This document shows positions 1 through 10,606 of a DNA stretch of 64,000 bases, piece after piece. Both the position numbers and the translations under genes were made by a program. The DNA comes from Rapana venosa (taxonomy: Eukaryota > Mollusca > Gastropoda > Neogastropoda > Muricidae). Location of the stretch: NCBI GenBank assembly GCA_028751875.1, contig CM054167.1, forward strand, positions 16,915,301 to 16,979,300, given 5' to 3'. The notes under the pieces were generated by a model. The model was not told the DNA's origin, ran no database searches, and saw only the letters and a list, made by a program, of their open reading frames with translations. The first letter of the stretch is position 1, and each line of letters starts with the position of its first letter.

Positions 1-485
1 TAGCCCAGGACTGCAGGCGTCTACTTCAATCTACGCGAATCTGTATTTCAACTGCACAGTGTTATAGCTGGGTAAAATCAGTTTTGATATCGCATTGGCA
101 GAGTCTGGTGAACAATTCAGACTCAAGCTTTACGTTGTAGCTTATGGATATTTCAAAACATAAGAGTCAGTGATCGGTGATGGCTAGTTGATAACTCAGC
201 TGGGACTGTGATACAATCTAGCCAAGTGCCGTGAAGTAATTTGATAAATTGAGTGCCACTTTTCATGAGGTTGTCTCAGCTTCCTTGCATTTTAGTGATG
301 GTATTGCCGTGATACATATTTAGTATTGGCGTAAACCGAGCCAGAGAATGTGACTCGCATAAGTCATTCAACCTGGAGAGAAGGCAGCCTCATATTTCCC
401 TCCAATCACTCAGTCTGATTGACAGAGAAACATCTACAGTTTCAAGCACAAACTAAGCGTAAAATAACACAGAATGCTGTTCAAG
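1..485. other. Unassigned single-copy-looking sequence
   Basis: No tandem repeat, transposon signature or convincing coding frame is visible here. Base composition is balanced, unlike the microsatellites that follow. Confidence 0.5.
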
Positions 486-845
<360 letters not shown>

Positions 846-1124
846 GTAACGACAGTCGAACAGACTACAGACAAGTAGAGCCACAAACAGACTCAACAGA
901 CAGAGACGTGTGGTGGCTAGCTAACGACATACAGAAGCAGATGATTCCCATCCGCTGAACAGCCTGGCTTCACAGAGCACAGCACTTTCCGTGATGAAGA
1001 CCGGGCCGCAGGTCCAGCGCCACACTCTCTCTCTCTCTCCTCTTTCTCCCCCTCTGTTCCTATTCTCCATCATTCCATATTACCACCCTGAATCTCACAG
1101 TCTGTTCTAAACTCTGCGTATAAT

Positions 1125-1230
1125 ATGTCGCGCACACACACATATACACACACGCACGCACATACACACACGCACGCATGTACGCACACATACACGCACA
1201 CACGCGCGCACACACACACATACACACTAT
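1125..1230. repeat. (CA)n microsatellite with CGCA interruptions
   Basis: CA dinucleotides interrupted by TA and CGCACG steps. Alternating purine-pyrimidine throughout. Confidence 0.9.
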
Positions 1231-1320
1231 TTACATATGCACACAGATGGGCACAAATATATGCATATATATGTACACACCTGTTTTTTTCTACCTGGGA
1301 TCTTCTCTTATCTTTACATA

Positions 1321-1483
1321 TTACATCCATCTCTACTTTCAATAAGCCTCATCTATCTGCATTACCTTACACCCATCTTACATCCATCCCTACTTTCAAT
1401 AAGCCTCATCGATCTCCATTATCTTACATCCATCTTACATCCATCCATACTTTCAATAAGCCTCATCGATCTCCATTACCTTA
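1321..1483. repeat. 57-bp minisatellite, three copies
   Basis: Three near-identical units start at about 1324, 1381 and 1438, each beginning CATCCATC and containing TTTCAATAAGCCTCATC. The period is 57 bp, a multiple of 3, so frames stay open across it. I see no coding sense. Confidence 0.85.
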
Positions 1484-1568
1484 CTGTATGTGTGTGTGTA
1501 CGTACGTGCGTGTGTGAAGACTCAAAAACTGTCAATCTTCTTCGTGACTGGCCACATGCGCGTGAATG

Positions 1569-1655
1569 AATTGAATGCAGGCGCTTTGATTTGTTTGCTT
1601 TAAAAGATTCAGCGCTGTAGAAATTCTATATAATTACAATTTTTATCATAAAACC
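1569..1655 (+). mobile_element. 3'-terminal hairpin tail of a retroelement (AGCGCT type)
   Basis: Two AGCGCT-like palindromic hexamers enclose a T-rich loop containing TTTGCTTTAAAAGATTC, followed by AT-rich sequence. The same arrangement recurs at 29953-30060 and, inverted, at 46083-46195, each running into ATT or ATA repeats. It looks like the 3' end of a retroelement whose body is absent. Confidence 0.45.
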
Positions 1656-2125
1656 CAACCCAACCTAGTTGTAGCTCAATCCAATACAACGCAATCATAC
1701 CCGAGCGAAACCCAGCCTAACTCACGACAATCTTGTACAGGAAAAGAGACATCACAGGGCTCACTGTATTTATTGCTGATTCTTACCCTTAAGCTTGCAG
1801 ATAGAGAACTTCAATGCAGATTGATGGGAGTTCTGCGCATTCTGAAGCAGTGAGATCAAATCCTGGGCTGTTCCACATTGAAGTTTCTATTTTCACATCA
1901 TATTGACATGCTGTGGACTGGGTTAAACGTTGGACTCTTAACAATTTGAGCACTTTATTAAAAGAAAACAAAAAAGAGCACTTTCATCAATAAACATTTG
2001 TTCAAACCAACAAACAGCAAGCAAAGGCGCGTCTTCTGTGTTGGTGCTCTTGTTCTGATATTCCCTAACAGTTTGTTCCAACCTCACGACCATATCACTA
2101 TGCTCAGGCAAGTTTTGTCATTTGT
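1656..2125. other. Unassigned intergenic sequence
   Basis: AT-rich, with a short degenerate AACCC/AACCT stretch near 1652-1672. The longest open frame (about 60 codons, minus strand) looks random. Confidence 0.4.
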
Positions 2126-2432
2126 CCTAGCTAGGGCACGGGATAGCGTAGTGATCAGAGAACTCGCTTTTTTCCAGCCAAGGTTAAGCAGCATCGAGCA
2201 TGTTTACTGCTTGGATGGGTGACCATTTGCGCGCCTTGGCCTCAGTACAGTTCCCCCAGTTGTAATTGGGTACCCGCCCTCTTTAGGGTCAGGGAAGGTA
2301 AAGCAGCGAGGGAGAGGAGATGGGCACCACCCTCAATATGCTGGCCCCTAGAGAAGCTGAGGTGTCTGATGCATCGCTTATTCATGTCCACATAGGTTAT
2401 GGAACACCTTTACCTTTTCCTTTACCTAGCTA
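2126..2432 (+). mobile_element. SINE-A copy 1 (tRNA/5S-headed), with 8-bp target-site duplication
   Basis: The element spans 2134-2424 and is flanked by the perfect direct repeat CCTAGCTA (2126-2133 and 2425-2432). The head has a tRNA-like A box (GATAGCGTAGTGATCAGAG) followed by a 5S-rRNA-like stretch, GGTTAAGCAGCATCGAGC then GCTTGGATGGGTGACC. The body contains CCCTCTTTAGGGTCAGGG and CTCAATATGCTGGCCCC. The 3' end is a TTTACC-type tail. It resembles SINEs transcribed by RNA polymerase III from an internal promoter. Confidence 0.9.
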
Positions 2433-3118
2433 AAGGTTCACTGGCAGCTTATTACTGTAAGACTGCACTAAGACCACGTCCACCCACCAGCCAGAAGGGC
2501 CCTGCCATACTGCTGGTGCTGCTTTAGTCTTTTCAGTGGCGCCTTTGTTTGGCGGGGGTGGGGGTGGGGGTGGGGGGCTTCCAACAAACACAGGACACAA
2601 CCTACTAAGCCCCTCACTGGTGACAGCTATCTGTAGAGCTCCGGGGCCAGGCTTAGTCTGCAGTGAGGACCTCCACACCGGCCTTCCAACAGCCGACTGT
2701 CACTGCTGATCTCTGGCACCGTGCTGGTTTCACCCTGTTGTTTGCTTTCTGGCTGTTCTGCTTCTATGGTTGATTTCTCTCACTTCCAGGAACAATGATG
2801 AGCTATTGATGGTCGCTTGCATCCCAGCAGAAATATAATGGAGATCAGTTTACTGTGGAAAAGCCTGCGGGTTTGCTAAGCTGTAAGTTTATAATGTTTA
2901 GACTGTGAGCTGTTCTGCTGAAGATGTTGACTGGAGACTGGTCCGGAGTTTCAGTATCAAAGATCTGTACTCCCAAGTTCTTGTTTTTACTGTGAAGAAG
3001 AGATGGGAATAGACAAAGAGACAGTAGACAAGACATGAATCGTTTGGCAGGACAGGCTGATGAACAGAGAGGCAGACAGGGTTAAAGACGAACAGACAGA
3101 CAGACAAATGGTAGATGG
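2433..3118. other. Unassigned sequence with a G-rich tract
   Basis: Contains GGGGGTGGGG repeats at about 2549-2577 that could form a G-quadruplex. I see no repeat family or convincing exon. Confidence 0.4.
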
Positions 3119-3289
3119 ATGGCTGGAACCAAACTGGTACAGAGCGGGGATCGGGGTGATGCTCTTTTGGTTTGTTGCAGCTGGGTGGTTATCCTAATGT
3201 ACCAGTCAGCGAGTCAGAATAAAACGATCAGATGTATATGCTTGTGTATCACATACATACTAACATCTCAAACTAGCTCTGTACTGCTT

Positions 3290-3735
3290 CCTTTATCTGT
3301 CTGTCTGTCATTGCGTCTCTGTCTTGATTTCTCTCTCTATTTGTTGTCGCTGTTTCTCTCTATCTTATTGTCTTTTTTCTTTCCGTTTCTCTATCTTCTA
3401 CTCTATTTTGCTCTTTAAGGTTGGACATGTTTGACCAAATTGATACCCACATAAATAAATAGATACGTAACTCGAAAAACGAATAAATGAATGAGTAAGA
3501 AATAGTAAATAAAGACATGAATACAATAGAGGAGAACCGTATAAAGAACAAAAGGAAGAAGGGAAAAATGAAACACAGAAAGAAAGAACAAACAAACAGA
3601 AAGAAAGAAAGACAGGAATAAAGCACGAAAAGAAGAAGGGAAAACAAGAAAGAAAGAAAGACAGAAATACTACAGAACGACAGAAAAAAAGAAAGAAACA
3701 AACAAACAACAACAAAAAAGAAAAGAAAGAAATAA
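3290..3735. repeat. Pyrimidine tract followed by GAAA-rich purine tract
   Basis: CTGT/CTCT-rich sequence to about 3420, then AT-rich, then GAAAGAAA-type purine repeats at about 3545-3735. Long minus-strand Phe/Leu/Ser frames come only from this purine bias. Confidence 0.8.
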
Positions 3736-3846
3736 CACCACCACCACAACCACTAAAACTTGCACGTCTCCTCTGTGCAGTAGGGGACGAAACTGAAGCC
3801 CCTCATAAACAGGTTTGTCTCCCTTCAGTTCACACCCTATTTCCAG

Positions 3847-3876
3847 GCTAGTAGCAGTAGCAGCAGCAGCAGCATT

Positions 3877-3916
<40 letters not shown>
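3847..3916. repeat. (AGC)n microsatellite
   Basis: About 23 AGC triplets with one ATT interruption. A CAG-type array with no open gene around it. Confidence 0.95.
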
Positions 3917-4099
3917 CATGAGTAAACAGCTAATGGACCATGGGCAACCCGTCAGACCAAGCACGATTTCAGGCTGACAGATATGTTTCCGGGGTAGACT
4001 GCTTTCCAAGACATATGACCATGTATGTGCCCCTGGTCAATATGAGGGCCTGCAGAGAAACGTGGTCTTGTCTGGGTTCTCTGATCTTAGACATGATGG

Positions 4100-4390
4100 G
4101 CTTGGTTGTTGTTGGTTGTTTTCGTTCCTCTGCTAAAGCTCTCAGATTCACCCAATGGTGAGATTTGTGTGTGCATGTGATTGTTTTTACTCACCACGAA
4201 GTTAGCCGTACTTTGACTTTGGGGATGATGTCTAAACATGACATTTGTGTGCATGTGTTTTTTGTAAATTTTGTCATTTGTTTCTGCCAGCATGAAATGG
4301 CCTACTCTTCGCAAAAGGGGAATGCGTTTTATAAGTGTGCTTAAAATGTTCTGAGCGCGTTTGCATTTTCCGGGTGTGGAGTAAGTACTA
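4100..4390 (-). mobile_element. Mosaic SINE: B-type body with G tail module (partial)
   Basis: Read on the minus strand, 4390-4247 matches the SINE-B body (compare TTTGTCATTTGTTTCTGCCAGC and CCTACTCTTC here with the copy at 44261). It continues into the G tail module at 4245-4100 (GACATCATCCCCAAAGTC, then TCTCACCATTGGGTGAA). The tRNA head is missing. The same junction occurs at 40690-41128 and 55455-55800, so this is a subfamily and not a chance adjacency. Confidence 0.6.
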
Positions 4391-4774
4391 GCGTTAATTA
4401 ACTCCAGGGTAAAAGTCCATAAAGCAAGTGTATGGCTTGATCGAAGGCTATCAGATCACAAGTGCAAACCTTTGGCCTCTAGGCTTCCCACCTCTCCCCT
4501 GAAATGATGTGATTCCCGGCGAGTGTCCAGCCAACGGAGAGCTTACATATTGTGTTCTTCTGCCTTTGCCAGGGTGATATGCCTGCTGTATTGAAGGAAA
4601 CAATGTTCCTAGCCCCAGAATTAAGAGCACAGGTGCAACATAGAAAAAAAAGCCTATTGTTTCTCCATGTACTCTTTTCTTTTTACTTAAACGCTCAGAC
4701 AGCAACGACTGTTGTCTATAATATGAGCGAAAATGCGTTGCGCTGCCGTTAAGCGCCTGACAAGTTAGGCCAAG

Positions 4775-5318
4775 AGTAGGAGAGACTTGTTACTTTGAAG
4801 TCTAACAAAAACAGCAGGAGAGACTTGTTACTTTGAAGTCTAACAAAAACAGTAGGAGAGACTTGTTACTTTGAAGTCTAACAAAAACAGCAGGAGAGAC
4901 TTGTTACTTTGAAGTCTAACAAAAGCAGCAGGAGAGACTTGTTACTTTGAAGTCTAACAAAAGCAGCAGGAGAGACTTGTTACTTTGAAGTCTCACAAAA
5001 CCAGCAGGAGAGACTTGTTACTTTGAAGTCTTACAAAACCAGCAGGAGAGACTTGTTACTTTGAAGTCTCACAAAAACAGCAGGAGAGACTTGTTACTTT
5101 GAAGTCTAACAAAAACAGCAGGAGAGACTTGTTACTTTGAAGTCTTACAAAACCAGCAGGAGAGACTTGTTACTTTGAAGTCTCACAAAAACAGCAGGAG
5201 AGACTTGTTACTTTGAAGTCTAACAAAAACAGCAGGAGAGACTTGTTACTTTGAAGTCTAACAAAAACAGCAGGAGAGACTTGTTACTTTGAAGTCTAAC
5301 AAAACCAGCAGGAGAGAC
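4775..5318. repeat. 38-bp minisatellite, about 14 copies
   Basis: The unit begins AGCAGGAGAGACTTGTTAC and continues TTTGAAGTCTAACAAAAAC. Variants are single bases (AAAGC, AAACC, TCTCAC, TCTTAC). It corresponds to the segment reading GGAGAGAATTGTTA then CAGTCTTTCTGTAACAAAAA in the unexpanded family-D copy at 35088. Direct repeats are contiguous with no spacers. Confidence 0.95.
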
Positions 5319-5325
5319 GGAGCAA

Positions 5326-5966
5326 GAAGGCAGACAATGGACAACAAGGAGGTGACGTGAAGGCAAGGTAGAAGGCAGACAATGGACAACAAGGAGGTGA
5401 CGTGAAGGCAAGATAGAAGGCAGACAATGGACAACAAGGAGGTGACGTGAAGGCAAGGTAGAAGGCAGACAATGGACAACAAGGAGGTGACGTGAAGGCA
5501 AGGTAGAAGGCAGACAATGGACAACAAGGAGGTGACGTGAAGGCAAGGTAGAAGGCAGACAATGGACAACAAGGAGGTGACGTGAAGGCAAGGTAGAAGG
5601 CAGACAATGGACAACAAGGAGGTGACGTGAAGGCAAGGTAGAAGGCAGACAAAGGACAACAAGGAGGTGACGTGAAGGCAAGGTAGAAGGCAGACAAAGG
5701 ACAACAAGGAGGTGACGTGAAGGCAAGGTAGAAGGCAGACAAAGGACAACAAGGAGGTGACGTGAAGGCAAGGTAGAAGGCAGACAAAGGACAACAAGGA
5801 GGTGACGTGAAGGCAAGGTAGAAGGCAGACAATGGACAACAAGGAGGTGACGTGAAGGCAAGGTAGAAGGCAGACAATGGACAACAAGGAGGTGACGTGA
5901 AGGCAAGGTAGAAGGCAGACAATGGACAACAAGGAGGTGACGTGAAGGCAAGGTAGAAGGCAGACC
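5326..5966. repeat. 45-bp minisatellite, about 14 copies
   Basis: The unit begins GAAGGCAGACAATGGACAAC and ends GGTGACGTGAAGGCAAGGTA. It corresponds to GAAGGCAGAAAGTAGACATG then CAGGAGGTGACAGGAAG in the family-D copy at 7275. Four consecutive units (about 5641-5820) share AAAGGACAAC instead of AATGGACAAC, showing local homogenisation. Because 45 is divisible by 3, three overlapping minus-strand frames of over 200 codons stay open. None should be called a gene. Confidence 0.95.
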
Positions 5967-6075
5967 AGAAACACAGAGATGGATAGATCAGAGGGGATTT
6001 CTAGAGCAGGATTTCCAGAAGTTGGAATGCTATTTCTGCTGACAGGTTCCCTGGATCCCCACCGGGGACATCCTG

Positions 6076-7045
6076 CACTCCATTGACAACACTAAAGGAT
6101 GCCTGGTGTCGTGGAAATAGCTGGTTTCTGTCTTTTGACTAATCACTCCTGCATCCAGACAGATAAATATTGGACTCAGGAATCAATCTGCACTTTTCTA
6201 TTTGATGTTATTGCCCAAAAAACCCAACTAAAACAGAAATATACAATTAACGAAAGAAGAAATGAAAGTCAGACTGATAAAAAGGAAGGAAGGGTGGAAA
6301 GAAAGAAAAAAAAGAAAGATAGATAGAAAGAAAAAAGGAAGACGGACAAAAAGAAAGAAAGAAAGAAGTAAAGAAAGCAATAAGCAGTCTAGTAATATTC
6401 AATCTCCAACAAATAGCCCCACAGGTTTGTCTCCTTTTAAATCACACCATAGCTTCAGGATGGCAGAAGTTCCACACGAGTAAGACGGTGAAGTAATGGG
6501 CCTTAAAGAAAGAGTCGGACCAACCACAGTTTCTTCAGGATGATGAATATATTCCCGATAGGTTGGGCTGGACGGTTAAGGGGGTGGAAGGTGGAGGGTT
6601 AAGGGGGTCGATGATGAGGGGGGTGGAGTATATATTCCCACGATGATATGCCTGCGATCTTGATCAATACCATTGGCAGTAACCTTGAAGGGGAGAAAAA
6701 AAGTGTATTTTTGTTATTTGATCTGGTAAATGGATTTCAGCCAGTCAAAGCTGAACTTGCATGCGTACTTGAAGTTTGTGTTTGAATTTATGTTTATGTT
6801 CAATAAGAATTTAGCAACACGAAATGAGAGTATAAATATGTTTATGAACCCTTACTTATGAAATAAATCTCGAAAAGCAAATTTATCAAATATATCGACA
6901 CGCAGTCAAAGCAAAGTGACACCTAGATTATGGACAACACTGTTTTCAATATCTTGGTGAATCATACCTGGAGTGATCAGAATTTGACTCACGAATTAAA
7001 TTTGACTTTATCTTGCTTCAAATAACCTGCAAAAACAAAGAAACA
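6076..7045. other. Unassigned sequence with GAAA and GGGGTGG tracts
   Basis: Contains a purine-rich GAAA repeat at 6270-6375 and GGGGGTGGAAG-like repeats at 6575-6630. The rest is AT-rich with no recognised element. Confidence 0.5.
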
Positions 7046-7049
7046 CAAA

Positions 7050-7159
7050 ATACACACACACACACATGCACACACACACAAACATGCACACACACACACA
7101 CTCGTATGCACGCACGCACGAACACACTTACGCACGCACGCATGAACGCACGCACGCAG

Positions 7160-7200
<41 letters not shown>
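7050..7200. repeat. (CA)n microsatellite
   Basis: CA repeats with CGCACGCA interruptions in the centre, then a pure CA run at about 7160-7198. Confidence 0.95.
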
Positions 7201-7201
<1 letters not shown>

Positions 7202-7274
7202 TTCTCCTGGTATCACAGTGAGTGAAGGGAGTTCAATTACAGAGAAAAAAAACATGGCCAGTTATGTTCTTACT

Positions 7275-7618
7275 ATTCTTCTTGATCGAACGCTCAGACA
7301 ACAACTATTGTTGTCTGTTAAATGAACGAAAATGTGTTGCATTGCAGTTAAGTGCTTGACAAGTCAAGCCCAGCACATCCGAGTTCGGCATGGGAGATAA
7401 AAATCATCTTTTAAGTCTTTCTGTTAAAAAAAAAGACGGGGGAATGGGCCAAGAAGGCAGAAAGTAGACATGCAGGAGGTGACAGGAAGAAAATGAACAA
7501 GGCAGAAACAAAGAGATGGATAGAAAAGAGGGAATTCCTAGCACAGAATTTGCAGAAGGCGGGATGCTATTTATACTTAAAAGGTCCCCGGCATTCCCAC
7601 GGGGGATAACCAATCTTT
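7275..7618 (-). mobile_element. Family-D element, compact full-length copy
   Basis: This is the reference copy of about 340 bp. The plus-strand left end carries a perfect 10-bp inverted repeat with a 3-nt loop (CAGACAACAA, CTA, TTGTTGTCTG), inside an outer CGCTCA/TGAACG pairing. The right end has GGTCCCCGGCATTCCCACGG. Read on the minus strand, the hairpin is 3'-terminal and followed by a GAAGAAT-type tail, as expected of a retroposed SINE. No A or B box was recognised in it. Confidence 0.8.
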
Positions 7619-7982
7619 TAGTAGGTCTAACACAATTGTCTTACTTCATTGCACAGCATCTATTTTCAGGGTGGTAGAAGTAACACATGACTAAACAGCT
7701 AATGGACCATTCAGAAGACATCACACAAAGCAAAATTGTAAGCCGACATATATCTTTCCGTGGTGGACATATTTCCAACACGTGTTGTTATTGGGTTTTT
7801 TCGTGAAAACTTGAAAAAAGTTAATAAACCCCAACATAGCTTGTTTTTGATCATCTGATCTTGCAAATATTTGTAGTGATTTCTTCTGGTATCCTGTCAT
7901 CATTGAGTCAGATGTTTTGTGTCAGTTTGCTTTCCTCTGTTTTGCCTCTTGCACCAATTGTATGTGTGTAGTGAGCACGTGT
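7619..7982. other. Unassigned intergenic sequence
   Basis: AT-rich with no recognised repeat or exon. Confidence 0.4.
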
Positions 7983-8378
7983 ATTGGTAGATCGGTGGTC
8001 TAGAGGTAACGAGCTTGCCTAGAAAGCGAAAGTCCGGGTCGAAAGTGCGCGGTGGTTTGATCCCCGTTTGGGCCCAAAACTCCCCGCCCCCCCCCCCCCT
8101 CCCCCATATATTAGTCTAAGTGTGGTGGCCCGGGGGTCTCGAGGTCTCGTGTTTTACATAACATTGTTTAGCGCATGCAAAAGAACCCACGGCAACAAGA
8201 GAGTTGTCCCTGACAACATTCTGTAGAACTCTGATAGGGGAAACAAATACAGTTCCAGACAGGAAAACGTAAATAAAAGGTGGCGCTGCTCCTATGGGGA
8301 CGTGCTCTCCCGGGAGAGAGCAGCCCGAATTTCAGGCGAAAAAATCTGCCGTGATTTAAAGTGGTATGAAATGAGAAG
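7983..8378 (+). mobile_element. SINE-C copy 1 (tRNA-headed)
   Basis: The head reads GGTAGATCGGTGGTCTAGAG (A-box region) and GTGGTTTGATCCCCG (B-box region). The body contains AAAAGAACCCACGGCAAC and AGAGAGTTGTCCCTGACAAC. The 3' part contains GTGGCGCTGCTCC, GACGTGCTCTCCCGGGAG and GAGCAGCCCGAATTTC, ending GTGATTTAAAGTGGTATGA. A poly-C tract at 8083-8103 interrupts the front part. Copies lie at 50270 and 57361. Confidence 0.85.
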
Positions 8379-8945
8379 AATAGTTTGGCATATGCACCTG
8401 CTGAAGATTAAACTCTTCCACACTCTGTACCTGTATTAGGAATCTTAATGAACACTTTTTTCTCCACTTAATCTATTCTGGCAATCGATTGTTGTAATTA
8501 TGATGAACAAAATGTTGACATGTCTTAGACCCAGTGGTTTTTTTTTTAAACCTGAAGATCAGCAAGAGAATGGACAGTCATTCTCGAATGCACATTGCTA
8601 AGGAAAACTGTTTCATAGAAGAGAAATCAGCTGGTCTTGACATCAAGCTTACCAATCTGGTCAGCAGTAAAAACTACTCCCAAGCAATTGGACGAAATAT
8701 GAACCCCGAATTAACATATTATAATGGTGAAGGGAGGCAGACGTAGAGATGGACAGAGGTAGAGAAGGGGTAGCCTGTGCTAGCCTCCTGTGTCCAGGTT
8801 TCACTCTGTCCCTGCTGTGCCCTGTCCAGCCCATGGCGTGACTGAATGCTTGACTGGAGGTAGGCTATAGAGTTGTGGTGGTGTTCAGCCACACACTGCT
8901 TAGTACTTTGCACAGCCTAGACAATCTCTGATGGATCTGAATGGT
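8379..8945. other. Unassigned; 70-codon open frame of unknown value
   Basis: An open frame at 8534-8746 (+) has mixed composition (includes KRMDSHSRMHIAKEN) and no recognised domain. Splice context is not convincing. The stretch 8747-8930 is GC-richer and single-copy in this window. Confidence 0.3.
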
Positions 8946-8949
8946 TTTG

Positions 8950-9014
8950 TACACACAGACACACACACATACACACACACAAACCCACATACACTCGCGC
9001 GCATGCATGGACAC

Positions 9015-9100
<86 letters not shown>

Positions 9101-9390
9101 CCTCTCTCTCTCTTTCTCTCACACACACACACGCGCGCACACACGCACTCCCATCTTCCCCCTCCCCACCCCCCTCATCGTTCCTATTCACTGGCTGGCT
9201 AGACATACAAACTAATATAAATCTTCTGGTGCTAACACTACACTACAGTACACTACACAACACTACACTACACTACACTACATTACACTAAACTACAATA
9301 CACAGACACACGCACACATATCCCGCTGCCTTCACACACACACACACACATACACACACGCGCGCGCGTGCGCGCGTGCGCGCGCACACA
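8950..9390. repeat. (CA)n, (CACTA)n and CG-rich alternating tract
   Basis: A CA run of about 80 bp lies at 9018-9098, then CT, then CA. A degenerate CACTA pentamer array lies at about 9236-9300. Alternating CGCGCG/TGCGCG at 9359-9386 is a strong candidate for Z-DNA. Confidence 0.9.
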
Positions 9391-10446
9391 GACATATGAC
9401 AGCTTGGTGGTTAGAACACTTTGCTCGCAATCTGACAACCCTCGGTTCAATTCTCGTTCAAACAGATATTTTCCCCTGGAGTTAACATCAGTGCAGACTC
9501 CACTCTCCCCAAAAGTCCTTGGATGAGACTATGAACCAAGGCCTGTGTGCGAACGAATGCAGAACATCTTGCGCACACATTAAAATCCTGTTCCACTTTT
9601 CATGAGAGTAGGCCTCCAAACATCATTAAAGGCTATAATACTTGGTGTCGTGTTTTGGTTGGAGCGCCTGACGGCCCGACACCTCTGATTTCAGCTCCTT
9701 TGGCGCATGACAGGGTTTCCTCCTGGGTGTTCTTCGAGTTTTCCTTCTCCATGCATGGGTTTGAAATCAGAGTTTTCCGCTCTCCTAGGTGGATATTGTC
9801 AGCAAAACGGGCTCCACCTACCCTACCTGGTTATCCCGACAGGCGCTCGGTCTCCCCACAGCAGGTCTTTGCGAAAACAGGGGACACCAACGAGTAGGTG
9901 CCTGCTGTGGAAAGTTGCGATAGGAGAGGCTATGCAGCACCCTTCTGAAGGGTACCCCTCTTGCCTGGCAAGCCAAACAAGAGGTTGCAGTTTCACTATC
10001 CCTGGGAAGCAGAGGTGTAGAGCGGATGCTCAGAACTGCACATACTTCCCTTCACAGGCGGGACATCCAGCACCAGACCCTGTTGTCCATTATCTGCTAT
10101 GTGCCCCTGTGGAGAAGAAGAACAGGATACGGCCCACATCCTACACGACTACAGGACTCTCCAGACGCTAAGGCTGGAAGTGTGGCCTGAGCCCACGCCT
10201 CTGGAGCAGAAACTGTACTGCACGGTGGATGACCTGCAGGCAACTGCTGAATTCCTCAGAAGATCTGGTCTCACAACATAACCCAGGCAACGCAAAGAAG
10301 AAGATAAGAGTATGTCATTGTGTGCCAGTGGGAACAGATGACAAGTTTCAAAACCGCATACAAATGGGGACTGGATGTAAAAAATCACATAAGTGCTTAT
10401 TCTATTATCCTCTATATAAAAGAATAAAATAAATTAATAAAATAAA
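9391..10446 (+). mobile_element. SINE-B copy 1, split by a LINE insertion
   Basis: The left part, 9391-9610, has the tRNA head (CAGCTTGGTGGTTAGAACAC; B box GGTTCAATTCTC) and the body up to CTGTTCCACTTTTCATGAG. The right part, 10307-10446, resumes with GTCATTGTGTGCCAGTGGGA and ends in an AATAAA-rich tail. Removing 9611-10306 restores the order seen in intact copies at 16641 and 14284. The SINE therefore predates the LINE insertion. Confidence 0.85.
9611..10306 (+). mobile_element. 5'-truncated LINE 3' end (zinc-knuckle C-terminus), nested in SINE-B
   Basis: This is the tail of a non-LTR retrotransposon, whose full protein copies RNA into DNA at a nicked target. The last readable frame (about 10099-10281) has a Cys-rich knuckle (MCPCGEEEQDTAHIL), then TLRLEVWPEPTPLEQKLY and a hydrophobic stretch ending FLRRSGLTT. 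I associate this layout with the C-terminus of RNase H-bearing I/Jockey-like LINEs of molluscs. Upstream, 9611-10090 has no continuous frame. The 3' end is an AAG-rich tail. Both junctions carry AGAGTA (9605-9610 and 10307-10312), a plausible target-site duplication. The clade is uncertain; the LINE nature is fairly sure. Confidence 0.7.
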
Positions 10447-10529
10447 CACGCACGGACGCAAGTACAGTCATCGTTCCTATTCACACGCTAGCTAAACATC
10501 CAAACACATAAAGAACATTGCTGGTTCTA

Positions 10530-10531
10530 AC

Positions 10532-10584
<53 letters not shown>

Positions 10585-10606
10585 ACACACACACACACAC
10601 ACACTG
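10530..10606. repeat. (CA)n microsatellite
   Basis: Nearly pure CA run with one CCCA interruption. Confidence 0.95.

Larger units (their letters stand above)
4672..6075 (-). mobile_element. Family-D element expanded internally by two minisatellites
   Basis: The left flank (4690-4774) matches the hairpin end of family D: AACGCTCAGACAGCAACGAC and TGCGCTGCCGTTAAGCGCC. The right flank (5966-6075) matches the opposite end: AGAGATGGATAGA, AATGCTATTT and CCACCGGGGACA. Other copies (7275-7618 and 35088-35425) are about 340 bp, but here 1.2 kb of tandem repeats replaces two internal segments. Orientation is assigned from the GAA-rich tail beyond the hairpin in other copies. No open frame of TE type is present, so it is non-autonomous. 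Confidence 0.85.

Noticed and set aside
4775..5318. CRISPR-like regular direct repeats
   Set aside because: The 38-bp units abut with no unique spacers, there is no cas gene, and the DNA is eukaryotic.
5220..5974. Three overlapping minus-strand open frames of 208-243 codons
   Set aside because: They are the same 45-bp minisatellite read in three frames. The unit is a multiple of 3 without stops. Periodic 15-residue repeats in every frame are not evidence of a protein.
8534..8746. 70-codon plus-strand open frame
   Set aside because: Composition is ordinary but no splice sites, homology or context support it. Left as unassigned.
9547..10171. Two overlapping frames of 116 and 154 codons
   Set aside because: They cross the SINE-LINE junction or lie out of frame with the LINE C-terminus. 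No domain is readable in those frames.
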